Source: DYMC01 sp035406705
Lineage (GTDB): Bacteria; Verrucomicrobiota; Lentisphaeria; Victivallales; GWF2-50-93
Direction: 5' to 3'
Length of the DNA: 64,000 nucleotides
Assembly: GCA_964426675.1 (NCBI GenBank)
Contig: CAYRRM010000003.1
Span: 1 to 64,000, forward strand
Shown here one piece after another: positions 47,001-54,534 of this stretch. The stretch's first letter is position 1. Every line of letters begins with the position of its first letter. The translations under genes and the position numbers were made by a program. Below the pieces are notes generated by a model. That model did no database searches. It had not been told where the DNA came from and worked only from the letters and a program-made list of their open reading frames with translations.

Positions 47001-48022
47001 ATACTTAAGTCATCAACATAAAGAGTACCTCCTTTTTCCATTCCATCAAAAAAAATGGTAAATCTATTTATATTCTCAGGCATTTTAAATGTTACTTCAT
47101 CTTTTCTCCAGTCAAAAGTACCACTATACCTCTTTGAAAAAATCGGGCCATTTGGAGGTTCGTGTTTATCTGGAAGCTGTGTCCAAAGACAAAATCTAAA
47201 ATTTTCTAAATCCTCGCCTTTTATTCGAAATGAAAACTTATAGTCCTTATTATATTCCACGATGCCTGGTTTTGCTTGCCATGAAAATGTTACTTTAGTT
47301 TTTGGTAATATTTTCAGAATCGTATTCACTCCTTCAAGCTCAAATGAAATCCCATTTCCTAATTTACCCCACGGAGTAAGAACATTTCCATCTTCATCAA
47401 CTTCCTCAAAATCTCCATTGGGAATACAATTGCGCATTATATTGTCTATATTCCCTGAAAATTTTGTAAACTCAGAAGGTCTAGCAATTGGACGTATACT
47501 GAGTTCATCTATCCAAATTGATTCAGTAGGGGGGTGAACTCCAAGAAAGTCCAAAAATATAGTAAATCTGGTAATTTTATCTGGCATTTTGAACTTAATT
47601 TCTCCAATTTTCCAGTCAAAAGTACCACTATACCACTTTGAAAAAATCGGGCCATTTGGAGGTTCGTGTTTATCTGGAAGCTGTGTCCAAAGACAAAATC
47701 TGAAGCTTTGTACTTTATTCCCCTTTATTTTAAAAGAAAAAACATAATCTTCATTGCTAATTATTTTTTTTGTAGATTTCCAATAGAGTATTTGTTTATT
47801 TATAGGTGAAATTTTAAGAACATGATTTGCTCCTTCGAGTTCAAAATAATTTCCTTCTACAAGTTTCCCTAACAATAGTAACGGTTTTCCATCATTATCT
47901 AACTGCTCAAAATCTCCGTTAGGCACTAATTCATAGCTTTCTGTAAGTACATGTAACTGATATAAATAAAAAATTGTAAAAACAAATAATATTAGCAAAT
48001 TATGTTTACTGCTTTTTATCAT
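44090..48022 (-). CDS. 1310-residue secreted hydrolase with duplicated N-terminal carbohydrate-binding modules
   Basis: The largest protein here. The signal peptide is followed by two homologous beta-sandwich modules of about 150 residues, opening with VPNGDFEQLDNDG and IPNGDFEEVDEDG and ending in WIDELSIRP / YVDDLSIEP, the pattern of CBM4/CBM22-like carbohydrate binding. A TIM barrel begins near residue 470 with TYWELGNEPDIGFYNG (about 584, acid/base) and LLVETESGMD (about 686, nucleophile). It ends with a beta-sandwich, a PA14-like segment (AADYWMDWYVNGERVYDT) and a C-terminal CBM9-like domain. It follows the pseudopilin gene. Probably extracellular and active on large polysaccharide. Confidence 0.72.
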   Translation of the reverse strand: MIKSSKHNLLILFVFTIFYLYQLHVLTESYELVPNGDFEQLDNDGKPLLLLGKLVEGNYFELEGANHVLKISPINKQILYWKSTKKIISNEDYVFSFKIKGNKVQSFRFCLWTQLPDKHEPPNGPIFSKWYSGTFDWKIGEIKFKMPDKITRFTIFLDFLGVHPPTESIWIDELSIRPIARPSEFTKFSGNIDNIMRNCIPNGDFEEVDEDGNVLTPWGKLGNGISFELEGVNTILKILPKTKVTFSWQAKPGIVEYNKDYKFSFRIKGEDLENFRFCLWTQLPDKHEPPNGPIFSKRYSGTFDWRKDEVTFKMPENINRFTIFFDGMEKGGTLYVDDLSIEPTDTVALSENKSKDALPSFRGFYTNRDIFMFSHGEVGKFDFKLLNRREIKSEVKAIFSFGQHGQGSEQKREERIIKILPESMEIISYEFKAADFPFGVYDIFARFIDLKSNQEIGNTWISIGICSSTKLRKAKEGEFLYGLDTSLRAAFRDKKIMLWTEYMGVDIIRGGFETWEDRGKNSGDLMKMIDEGMSIYKRYNLRVMLNVDPPQPKSEDWMLSYEDLLTKRISFVERVAKKYPEITYWELGNEPDIGFYNGPKEQYAADFLKLYKAIKNSNKNTVVMNGGFAYDTKNIVTILKNIPNESIDIIAYHGHGPGVNAERSAYEKIRQIADSTGHADKLLVETESGMDARTYEQEEEQAATVIQKIVYAQSKKQPFFMFFRLAFEHPAQYNMTRFEDRRQPRPSILSYRTLVEVLRGFVFSHLVDFNREGLESYIFYEPSTNKRVAVLWVNNKISHSIFLKIGSTAEKISEPEIIDMYGNTSSASVLSDGRLKLEVTNLPKFVRWISTEPDFKATYGHSDLELDPVLEIPVGGITETSITIHNSLDKAIQPKISWKLESDQPVIISMKQDAFTDLKPGEKQRVPVTLRLNEWFNNYDWPNEWYIFTFVSPDVDLSSYTSIPEVVPGKNGNVRASKAFFINNKIDLGKIAGTFYEKAVAFLFAEYYSETEKRIRVGAAADYWMDWYVNGERVYDTLKNGNGAGYYIYSHRFEIPLKKGKNLIAVKVLSGSQGWCLVAGGPKDLQTALGMKTDKIVFSLFNGEDRLAEESVNLKFIHPLKPFSGGFKAMDEKLTLIEKPTGTLDASTIQNLFFKEPDTNKWWKGENDLSAMIWLLENSGNVLVTIVVEDDTYVPAKNTSELLKSDTIGIAISGKDFIKPLYFNVGEVNDTVVITTLDKSISLKAKLNHSDKKTYYYIEIPWTKLIKSKEGFINIIVNDNDAGYIKQHAIWKPDYKDPATPSKWYRIIMP
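47108..47197. repeat. 90-bp direct repeat, copy in the second binding module
   Basis: Matches 47612-47701 at 89 of 90 bases; the single difference is T versus A in the CTCTTTG/CACTTTG part. It encodes the segment around WTQLPDKHEPPNGPIF of the second module. Confidence 0.9.
47612..47701. repeat. 90-bp direct repeat, copy in the first binding module
   Basis: Partner of the copy at 47108-47197, offset by 504 bases (168 codons), so both are read in the same frame. The flanking parts of the two modules are clearly diverged at the protein level. Confidence 0.9.
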
Positions 48023-48042
48023 ATATTTTTCCCTTTTTCTTT

Positions 48043-48741
48043 TTATGGAATTCCTCTATACCAACCTGGAGCCAGAATGTTACATATAGTTAGCTCTACT
48101 GGAAGAAATGCTTTTATGCCAACATGACCATCAAAAAATAAACAATTTGGCTTTTTCTTGGGATGTTGACAATCCCAATTAATTCCATCGGTGTAATTTT
48201 GAGTATAACGACGTTCTGGGTTCCAATGACTTGAATGCCAATTTCCGCTACCGTGGACATGTCCGTCCAAAATATAAACTTTGTCTTCAGGTTTAACTGC
48301 TTTTCCCCAATCAAAATTCTGGTCACCCCAGCGTAATCTACTCGCATTAATAAAACCAATAGCCTGTGCTTCTAAAGATGATTGCCCCATATTCATAGTA
48401 TACGAATTATAATCCGTCGTTCCTGCACACAATTTAGGGGTTTTGTCAAAACCACAGTAGAAAATTTTTACTCTTTTATCATTGGGAATAGGCTCAGGAA
48501 AATCAAATAGATAAGAATTAAATTTTCTTGCAAAACTTACTGGTACATAATTATTGTGGTCTCCCATGTATAAGGCGGCCCCAAGACCTAATTGCTTTAA
48601 ATTGTTAGCACAAATTATTATCATAGCCTCTTCTTTTGCTCTTTTTAGAGCTGGGAGTAAGATTGCAGCGAGGATTGCGATTATCGCAATAACTACTAAA
48701 AGCTCGATTAAAGTAAAAGAGAAAATTTTTTTTCTTTTCAT
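48043..48741 (-). CDS. pseudopilin of the Lentisphaerota/Planctomycete H-X9-DG class
   Basis: A 232-residue prepilin-type protein. The leader MKRKKIFS precedes FTLIELLVVIAIIAILAAILL, then CANNLKQLGLGAALYMGDHNNYVP and a C-terminal HPKKKPNCLFFDGHV, a variant with ten residues between the His and DG. Proteins of this class occur in very large families in Lentisphaerota and Planctomycetes; their roles are unclear and may include displaying sugar-binding heads. The gene overlaps the regulator's stop by 4 bases (ATGA) and precedes three hydrolases, which ties this pseudopilin to polysaccharide use. An iterated palindrome lies in the coding of its transmembrane helix. Confidence 0.85.
   Translation of the reverse strand: MKRKKIFSFTLIELLVVIAIIAILAAILLPALKRAKEEAMIIICANNLKQLGLGAALYMGDHNNYVPVSFARKFNSYLFDFPEPIPNDKRVKIFYCGFDKTPKLCAGTTDYNSYTMNMGQSSLEAQAIGFINASRLRWGDQNFDWGKAVKPEDKVYILDGHVHGSGNWHSSHWNPERRYTQNYTDGINWDCQHPKKKPNCLFFDGHVGIKAFLPVELTICNILAPGWYRGIP
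48676..48688. repeat. iterated palindrome TGCGA-TTA-TCGCA
   Basis: Copy 9, in the pseudopilin helix; minus-strand reading GCG-ATA-ATC-GCA within IAIIAILAA. Confidence 0.85.
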
Positions 48742-49922
48742 TTGTTTTCCTCCGTTTTTATTAATTGGGGTTTTATTTTTTCCAAAGATGGAGAAAGAGT
48801 TAGTCCGGATTCTCTTTCTTTAATCAATTCAAGAAGTTTTGAAAAAAGTTTTTTTCCTATCAAGAAATCTTCTTTTTCTATTGTTGCAAATGGCTTGCTC
48901 TCTTCAAAAGATCTCTCTATGCATTCTTTCCAGTAATTATCATATCCGCAAATCAGGATATCTTTACCTGGAATTTTTCCACATAAACGACATGCAGCTG
49001 CCACCGGGAAAAAATCTGAGTCGGATGTAAGAAGAATCCCGTCTATAGGCTCCGAAGCTGTCAGATATTCAGCTAAATAACCTGCATATGTACGAGAACG
49101 CTTTTTAAAATTTTCATTTCCTTCTTTATCAGGAGGGACTATTCCACTAACATAAACAGGGGGAATGACAGATAAACCAACATCTTTTACAGTTTTTTCA
49201 TACCCCAAATTTCTGCCTTTTATCCAGTAAATATCTTCGTTAACCGTCCACAAGCGTAATATCCTTTTACACCCACGCTCTATTAAGGATCGAGTTAAAA
49301 GAGAAGAGCCAGCTTCATGATCTGAAATAACTCTCACATAGGAAGACAATTCTTTACTATCTCCATATATTACCACAGGAAAATTGAGATGTCTTAGTGA
49401 TTTTAATGCATTAAGACAAGCAAAATCATTATAAAAGTAATCAGATATAATAATTCCAAGAGGCATGCCATTGATAAATAATTCAAAACTTCCATCAGAA
49501 AAACCACTTTCTCCTAAAACCAACGGATGCATCCCAAAAATACTTGCTTCTGTCAAAACACCAAGTTCTATTTGACCTGCCTTACCTATGCCATCGTAAA
49601 CGTTATTTTGTATTTTTACGTGTGTTGCAAGAATAAAATTTCGGGATAAAAATGCATTCTTTTTTAAAGATGAGCTAACAAAATAGCCACGATATTTTTC
49701 CGATACAAGCAATCCTTCTTCAACTAATTCTTTTATAGCGGCTCTAGCTGTCATTCTTGACACGCCATATTCTGCAGCTATCTGTTCTTCAGAACCTATT
49801 TTTTCTCCAGGAGAATAAATTCCAAAATTAAGTGCTTGCCGTAATCCTTTTATTACTCTTACTCGTGGGGAAGTATTTTCATCTACTTTTATTCTATATT
49901 TTTTTTGACTTATCATAAGCAT
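48738..49922 (-). CDS. GntR-LacI fusion transcription regulator (AraR-like)
   Basis: A 394-residue repressor-type protein. Residues 20-90 form a GntR winged helix (GEKIGSEEQIAAEYGVSRMT, then ARAAIKELVEEGLLVS), followed by a LacI/periplasmic-binding-type effector domain (GIIISDYFYND, DGILLTSDSDFFPVAAA, ILICGYDNYW). This is the architecture of the arabinose repressor AraR. It heads the operon for the pseudopilin and hydrolases, so it probably senses a breakdown product. ATG at 49922 or 49916; neither has a ribosome-binding site. The promoter just upstream contains repeats, which suggests autoregulation. Confidence 0.85.
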   Translation of the reverse strand: MLMISQKKYRIKVDENTSPRVRVIKGLRQALNFGIYSPGEKIGSEEQIAAEYGVSRMTARAAIKELVEEGLLVSEKYRGYFVSSSLKKNAFLSRNFILATHVKIQNNVYDGIGKAGQIELGVLTEASIFGMHPLVLGESGFSDGSFELFINGMPLGIIISDYFYNDFACLNALKSLRHLNFPVVIYGDSKELSSYVRVISDHEAGSSLLTRSLIERGCKRILRLWTVNEDIYWIKGRNLGYEKTVKDVGLSVIPPVYVSGIVPPDKEGNENFKKRSRTYAGYLAEYLTASEPIDGILLTSDSDFFPVAAACRLCGKIPGKDILICGYDNYWKECIERSFEESKPFATIEKEDFLIGKKLFSKLLELIKERESGLTLSPSLEKIKPQLIKTEENK

Positions 49923-49975
49923 TAACTATTTAGTTATTTGTATATTTTTAGTATTTTTATACAATAATTATACAA
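49923..49975 (-). promoter_or_regulatory. probable operator of the hydrolase operon
   Basis: A set of repeats sits between the -10 and the start codon. TAACTA-TT-TAGTTA (49923-49936) is a palindrome. TTGTATA (49938-49944) is the reverse complement of TATACAA, which occurs at 49958-49964 and again at 49969-49975, 11 bases (one helical turn) further on. The left half ATTTGTATA resembles half-sites of AraR operators (ATTTGTAC). The repeats overlap the -10 hexamer, so binding would block transcription. Confidence 0.5.
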
Positions 49976-49994
49976 TAATAAAATAAAAAGTCAA
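49967..49994 (-). promoter_or_regulatory. sigma-70 promoter of the regulator-pseudopilin-hydrolase operon
   Basis: On the minus strand TTGACT (49994-49989), 16-base spacer, TATAAT (49972-49967). Transcription would start near 49960, giving a leader of about 38 bases. Confidence 0.6.
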
Positions 49995-50033
49995 GTTTAA
50001 AAAAAATTTTTTTTTGATTTTTTTAATTATGGT

Positions 50034-50909
50034 TTAGATTATTCCGCAATTTTCGAGGGTTTTTCTGAGGATTTCCCTGTTTTTCTGTGACATTTCGCAA
50101 AGTGGAAGGCGATATTCTTCTTCAATCATGCCTTTCATAGCCATAGCCGCTTTTATTGGAATTGGATTTGTTTCTATGAGTAAATCTCTAAATAGAGGGT
50201 AGAGTTTTTTATTGATTTTCATTGCAGAAACAAAGTCATTTGCATTTGCAAAATCAACCATTTTTTTAACTTCGGATGGGATAATATTAGATGCCACGCT
50301 TATGACTCCTTTTGCTCCAAGAGACATCATAGGTAATGTAAGGGAATCATCTCCACTAAGAACGGTTATATCAATCTGATCAAGGATTGCACTGACTCTT
50401 TCAGCGCACCCCCCTGCTTCCTTCACAGCTACAAAAAGATTGTTTTTTGCGAGTTTCGCAATAGTTTCAATCGCAATTGGCACTCCACATCTTCCTGGAA
50501 TATTATATAGAACAATAGGTATTTGACATTTTTCTGCTATCTCCATAAAGTGTCTGTAGAGGCCTTCCTGAGACGGTTTATTATAATAAGGAGTTACCTG
50601 AAGAGAAGCATCTACGCCAAGGTCCTTTGCAGTGAGGGTTAAATGTATTGCTTCTGCTGTGGAATTAGCTCCTGTTCCGGCTATTATGAGACATCTTTTT
50701 TTGGCTGTTTCAACGGTAACTTTAATAACCTCTATATGCTCTTCTATTGATAGAGTTGGTGATTCGCCTGTTGTTCCTACAGGAACCAATCCATCAATTC
50801 CAGCAGATATTTGAAATTCAACAAGTTCAGCAAGTTTTTCAAAATCCACTTTTCCTTTTTTGAAGGGAGTTACTATTGCTGTAAATGCCCCTTTCAATGT
50901 GATAGACAT
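50034..50909 (-). CDS. dapA: 4-hydroxy-tetrahydrodipicolinate synthase
   Basis: A 291-residue aldolase-family barrel catalysing the first committed step of lysine/diaminopimelate synthesis. Seen are VGTTGESPTLSIEEH, TPYYNKPSQEGLYRHF, the catalytic Tyr in VLYNIPGRCGV and the Schiff-base Lys in FVAVKEAGG; GDDSLTLPMMSLGAKGVISV follows. Cytoplasmic tetramer. GAGGAAAAT lies ahead of the ATG. With dapF in the same window it implies meso-diaminopimelate peptidoglycan. Single-gene unit, divergent from ftsA. One iterated palindrome near its middle. Confidence 0.95.
   Translation of the reverse strand: MSITLKGAFTAIVTPFKKGKVDFEKLAELVEFQISAGIDGLVPVGTTGESPTLSIEEHIEVIKVTVETAKKRCLIIAGTGANSTAEAIHLTLTAKDLGVDASLQVTPYYNKPSQEGLYRHFMEIAEKCQIPIVLYNIPGRCGVPIAIETIAKLAKNNLFVAVKEAGGCAERVSAILDQIDITVLSGDDSLTLPMMSLGAKGVISVASNIIPSEVKKMVDFANANDFVSAMKINKKLYPLFRDLLIETNPIPIKAAMAMKGMIEEEYRLPLCEMSQKNREILRKTLENCGII
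50448..50460. repeat. iterated palindrome TGCGA-GTT-TCGCA
   Basis: Copy 10, in dapA; minus-strand reading Ala-Lys-Leu-Ala. The only copy with G in the spacer. Confidence 0.85.
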
Positions 50910-51074
50910 ATTTTCCTCAGTTTTTCAAAATCTATTAAAGAAAGGACAATAAATTAGCAGAAAGAAGTTTAAATGCAAAATTTTCTTCTCTTTTTAATTT
51001 GAATTTTTATACTGGATCATTAGATTTTTTTATTCAATTTTATAAAGGGAACTAACTAAAAAATTCCTCAGAAA

Positions 51075-52328
51075 ATGTTTAAAAAAAAAGAAGTTATTAC
51101 TGCTGTTGATATAGGTACATCAAAAATATCAGTTCTAATCGGAGAAGCTGACCCCTCTGGTAATATCACTGCTCTCGGATTAGGAGAAAGGGAAACCAAC
51201 GACGCTATAATTAAGGGAGAAATAAGAAAATTTGAAGATGTCGTTGAAAAACTTAGTGCCGCATTAGGAGATGCTGTAGTAAATTCTGATAGAGAAATAA
51301 ATTCTGAAAATATTTTTTTTTCAGTAACTGGCAAAGGTATAAAAGCACAGGAAAGTATGGGAGCCGTTACAATTTTAAACGAAGAACGTAGGATTACTAA
51401 TTTTGAAATTAACGAGGCTGTTAAAAATTCTAAACAATGTTCTCTCCCCCCAAATAATATAGCTATAAATTTTGTTTTATCTGACTTCATAATTGACGGG
51501 CATAAGAGGGTCGAAGATCCAAAGGGACTTTCAGCATCAAAACTTGAGTCCCTTTCATTTTGCGTATATGGAAACGCAAGCATTGTCGAAAATTATAAAA
51601 ATATCTTTTCCGATGTTGGTTATGATATAAAACACAAAGCTGATATTTTTGCGCCTCTTGCATCATCAAGAGTCTGTCTGAGTGAAGATGACCTTAGAAA
51701 TGGGGTTTTACTTGTAGACATGGGGGCAGGAACTACAGAATACGCAATTTTCCACGGAAATGGCTTTTTTAATTGTGGCGTAATACAGGTGGGGTGTGAT
51801 CATATAGCAAATGATATATCTGCTGCTTTCGATATCCACATATCTGAAGCCAGAAAGATGATTGTGTCAAATCTTCTGACAGAGGATTTCCTTAAGGAGC
51901 AATATGTAATTCTACAAAGAAGCGGAATATCAAGGCGTATTCCTACATCATCTCTCGAAAGCGTTATGAAGCTTAGAATTAATGAAGTTTTTGAGATTTT
52001 AAATGATAGTATTGGAGAAAAAGAATTAAAACAACATATTGGAAATGGGGTAATATTATCAGGTGGAGGGGCTAATATTGCAACTGTAATACGTTTAGCT
52101 GAAGATTTTTTCCAAACCACTGTCCGACGAAGTGGAGTAAGGAGTATAGATGGAACTATTTCTAAATTAAAGGATCCTCGTTACTGTTGTCTCGCCGGCT
52201 TGCTTAAATATGGTTCTGAAATAAAGTTGTCAGGTAAAAGCTCTGGAATAATTCAAGAAGTAGATAAATGGCTCTGGAAAATAATAACTAAATCATGGAA
52301 AAGTTTAAGTGAAGCAGTCAGAATCTGA
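51075..52328 (+). CDS. ftsA: cell division protein FtsA
   Basis: A 417-residue actin-fold membrane tether for the Z ring. The phosphate-1 motif is TAVDIGTSKISVLIG, the SHS2/1C insert follows (ENIFFSVTGKGI), phosphate-2 is LLVDMGAGTTEYAIF, and the adenosine motif is GVILSGGGANI. A C-terminal amphipathic helix (VDKWLWKIITKSWKSLSEA) would bind the membrane. Its 3' end overlaps the ftsZ gene by 20 bases. No ftsQ, ddl or mur genes are adjacent, so the division gene cluster is reduced to this pair here. Confidence 0.92.
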   Translation: MFKKKEVITAVDIGTSKISVLIGEADPSGNITALGLGERETNDAIIKGEIRKFEDVVEKLSAALGDAVVNSDREINSENIFFSVTGKGIKAQESMGAVTILNEERRITNFEINEAVKNSKQCSLPPNNIAINFVLSDFIIDGHKRVEDPKGLSASKLESLSFCVYGNASIVENYKNIFSDVGYDIKHKADIFAPLASSRVCLSEDDLRNGVLLVDMGAGTTEYAIFHGNGFFNCGVIQVGCDHIANDISAAFDIHISEARKMIVSNLLTEDFLKEQYVILQRSGISRRIPTSSLESVMKLRINEVFEILNDSIGEKELKQHIGNGVILSGGGANIATVIRLAEDFFQTTVRRSGVRSIDGTISKLKDPRYCCLAGLLKYGSEIKLSGKSSGIIQEVDKWLWKIITKSWKSLSEAVRI

Positions 52329-53481
52329 AAATAACGAAAAATATAGTAATCCTGCGAAAATCGCAATTTTGGGCTTAGGTGGAGCAGGTGTAAAAATTTG
52401 TGCAGAACTTGTAAAAACAGCACTTAAATTTGATATTGCAGTTCTGGATTTTGACGAAAAATCCTTAATGTCTTTTTCAGGTGGCAAGATTATCACTCCC
52501 AAAAACTCTTTTCACGGATATTCTTCTGGAACAGGAGGTGATATTATTGTCGGAGAGCGTTTGAGTTCACTATGTCGTCAAAAGATATCGGAATTTTTGA
52601 ATGGGCATGAAATTCTAATAGCTATAGCAGGAATGGGAGGGGGCTCTGGAAGTGCGGCGGCTCCAATTGTTGCACGAGAAGCAAAAAAATGTGGTATTCA
52701 AACGATTTTTCTTGTAACTTTACCATTTAGCTTTGAAGGACATAAACGCAGGATATTAGCGGAAAAAAGTATTGAAAATTTGATTATAGATGCTGATATT
52801 GTTATTCCAATAGCTAATGATATTCTCTTTTCAAGTATGCCAGCTGACAGCCCATTTGCCGAAGCATTTCTCAAAGCTGATATTGAAATAACAAAGGCGA
52901 CAGAAGAACTCTCTAAAATTTTCACTTCAGAGAACTATATATCTTCAACTTTGCCTAATTTAAAAAATATAGTAAACAGGAAAAAAACTACCTGCATAAT
53001 AGGTTATGGGGAAAGCAAGGTTGAGAGCAGTGACTTTTCTGTCAGAGCCGTTGAACAACTTTTTGACTCTCCGCTTCTCGGAGGACTATCAGAAGTAAGA
53101 AAATCTGATGCCGCACTCATCGTAATTTCTGCTGGAGAAAAAATAGGAATTGGCCCGATAAAAAGAACATTTGAAAGAGTAAAAATTCAATTAAAAGATG
53201 ATGCAGAAATTGTATGCGTCCTTTCAAAATCGCCAGATGAAAAAAGTTTCAAAGTAACTCTGATAGGTATTAAGTATGATGAGACGAATCTTTTCCAAAA
53301 AACATCACAGAAAAAACATTTACTGGAAACAAAAAAAACAACTTATACCCAGGATGAACTCCCTCTTTTTACACCAAAAAAAGGGATTTTCACAAATTCC
53401 TCAGATAACTTTTACAAAAATCAAGACCTTGACATACCAGTTTTTCAGAGAAAAGGAATAAATATAGACCCAGGACAGTAA
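52309..53481 (+). CDS. ftsZ: highly divergent FtsZ
   Basis: A 390-residue tubulin-fold protein with GTG start overlapping ftsA. The N-terminal Rossmann part is KIAILGLGGAGVKICAEL; the tubulin signature, normally GGGTGTGAAP, reads GMGGGSGSAAAPIVA; LVTLPFSFEGHKRR follows. Where FtsZ has the T7 loop NLDFAD, whose aspartates activate GTP hydrolysis in the neighbouring subunit, this protein has STLPNLKNIVN and no acidic residue. Yet it retains a C-terminal FtsA-binding peptide, LDIPVFQRKG. It may be the organism's only FtsZ with altered chemistry or a second, regulatory copy. The iterated palindrome encodes the Ala-Lys-Ile-Ala before the first glycine loop. Confidence 0.8.
   Translation: MKQSESENNEKYSNPAKIAILGLGGAGVKICAELVKTALKFDIAVLDFDEKSLMSFSGGKIITPKNSFHGYSSGTGGDIIVGERLSSLCRQKISEFLNGHEILIAIAGMGGGSGSAAAPIVAREAKKCGIQTIFLVTLPFSFEGHKRRILAEKSIENLIIDADIVIPIANDILFSSMPADSPFAEAFLKADIEITKATEELSKIFTSENYISSTLPNLKNIVNRKKTTCIIGYGESKVESSDFSVRAVEQLFDSPLLGGLSEVRKSDAALIVISAGEKIGIGPIKRTFERVKIQLKDDAEIVCVLSKSPDEKSFKVTLIGIKYDETNLFQKTSQKKHLLETKKTTYTQDELPLFTPKKGIFTNSSDNFYKNQDLDIPVFQRKGINIDPGQ
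52353..52365. repeat. iterated palindrome TGCGA-AAA-TCGCA
   Basis: Copy 11, at the start of the ftsZ Rossmann core; read Ala-Lys-Ile-Ala. Confidence 0.9.
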
Positions 53482-53500
53482 AAATTAACGATATCTTTAA

Positions 53501-54421
53501 ATGATTTTTTCCTCCCTACAAAAAAAAATAAATATCTTATTAATTGCTATCATATTAATTTTAGGAATTTCATGCAGTAAAGAGTCAATCCATTCCCTTG
53601 AGTTCAACTCTGAAAATGCCTTTGAATATCTTAAATCTATTGCAGATATCAAAAATAGACATAGTGGAAGTGAAAAAGCCCTTCAAACAGTTAAATTAAT
53701 AGAGAAAATAATTACCAAAATAGGAATTCCAATACAATTAATAGAGTGGGAAGAACTTACACCAGGAGGAAAAATAAAATTTAGAAATATTAGTGCTATT
53801 ATAAAAAATTCTGAAAGTGAAGGTTGGATTGTCCTTGCCACACATTACGATACGAAAAAGCTCGAAAATTTAGATAATTTTCAAGGCGCTAATGATGGGG
53901 CTTCTGGTGCTGCTCTACTAATAGAAATTTCCAGAGTTCTATGGAATAATAGAGAAAAAATCAGGAAAAATATAGAAATTATCTTTCTGGATGGAGAAGA
54001 ATGTATTTTTGAATATTCAAAAAATGACGGTCTTCATGGTAGTAAAAAACATGCAATCACCTTAAAAAATGAAAAACGAAAGATAAATGCTGTAATTGTA
54101 CCGGATATGCTTGCTGATAAAGACCTTAACGCCTTTACTTCTGCGGATTCTGATAAAAAATTAACACAACTTTTTATGGAATCTGTAAGAGAACTCGGTT
54201 TTGAAGCCTATTTTCAAGAAGGAGAAAAAGTTATGATAGATGACCATAAACCCTATTCTGACCTTAGTTTTCCTTCAATTCTTATAATAGATTTTGATTA
54301 TGGACCTAATAATCTCTACTGGCATAGTTCTGGGGATAATATTTCGAATGTTTCTGAAAAAAGTCTTGAAATTTCAGGGAAAACTCTGATAAAGTTTATT
54401 GAAAAACTTTTAAATGATTGA
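53501..54421 (+). CDS. M28-family lipoprotein, glutaminyl-peptide cyclotransferase-like
   Basis: A 306-residue predicted lipoprotein (hydrophobic segment then LGISC lipobox at about residues 22-26). Zinc-site motifs are VLATHYDTK, GANDGASGAALLIE, FLDGEEC and a late WHSSGDNISNV, which is closer to the glutaminyl cyclase branch than to aminopeptidases. These enzymes convert N-terminal glutamine to pyroglutamate or remove residues in the periplasm. It follows ftsZ by 19 bases and might be cotranscribed, though a functional link to division is not evident. Confidence 0.75.
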   Translation: MIFSSLQKKINILLIAIILILGISCSKESIHSLEFNSENAFEYLKSIADIKNRHSGSEKALQTVKLIEKIITKIGIPIQLIEWEELTPGGKIKFRNISAIIKNSESEGWIVLATHYDTKKLENLDNFQGANDGASGAALLIEISRVLWNNREKIRKNIEIIFLDGEECIFEYSKNDGLHGSKKHAITLKNEKRKINAVIVPDMLADKDLNAFTSADSDKKLTQLFMESVRELGFEAYFQEGEKVMIDDHKPYSDLSFPSILIIDFDYGPNNLYWHSSGDNISNVSEKSLEISGKTLIKFIEKLLND

Positions 54422-54534
54422 AATTTTCCTTTTTTTTTTATTTTTTTTCTTGCTTATTTTGACAAAAATGTTAACGTATTAATTGAAAGTCTTAAATTAT
54501 TTAAATAAAAATTATTATAATTTGGGAGGAAAAA

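Noticed and set aside
54422..54480. T-rich tract after the cyclotransferase-like gene as intrinsic terminator
   Set aside because: Long T runs but no stem before them.
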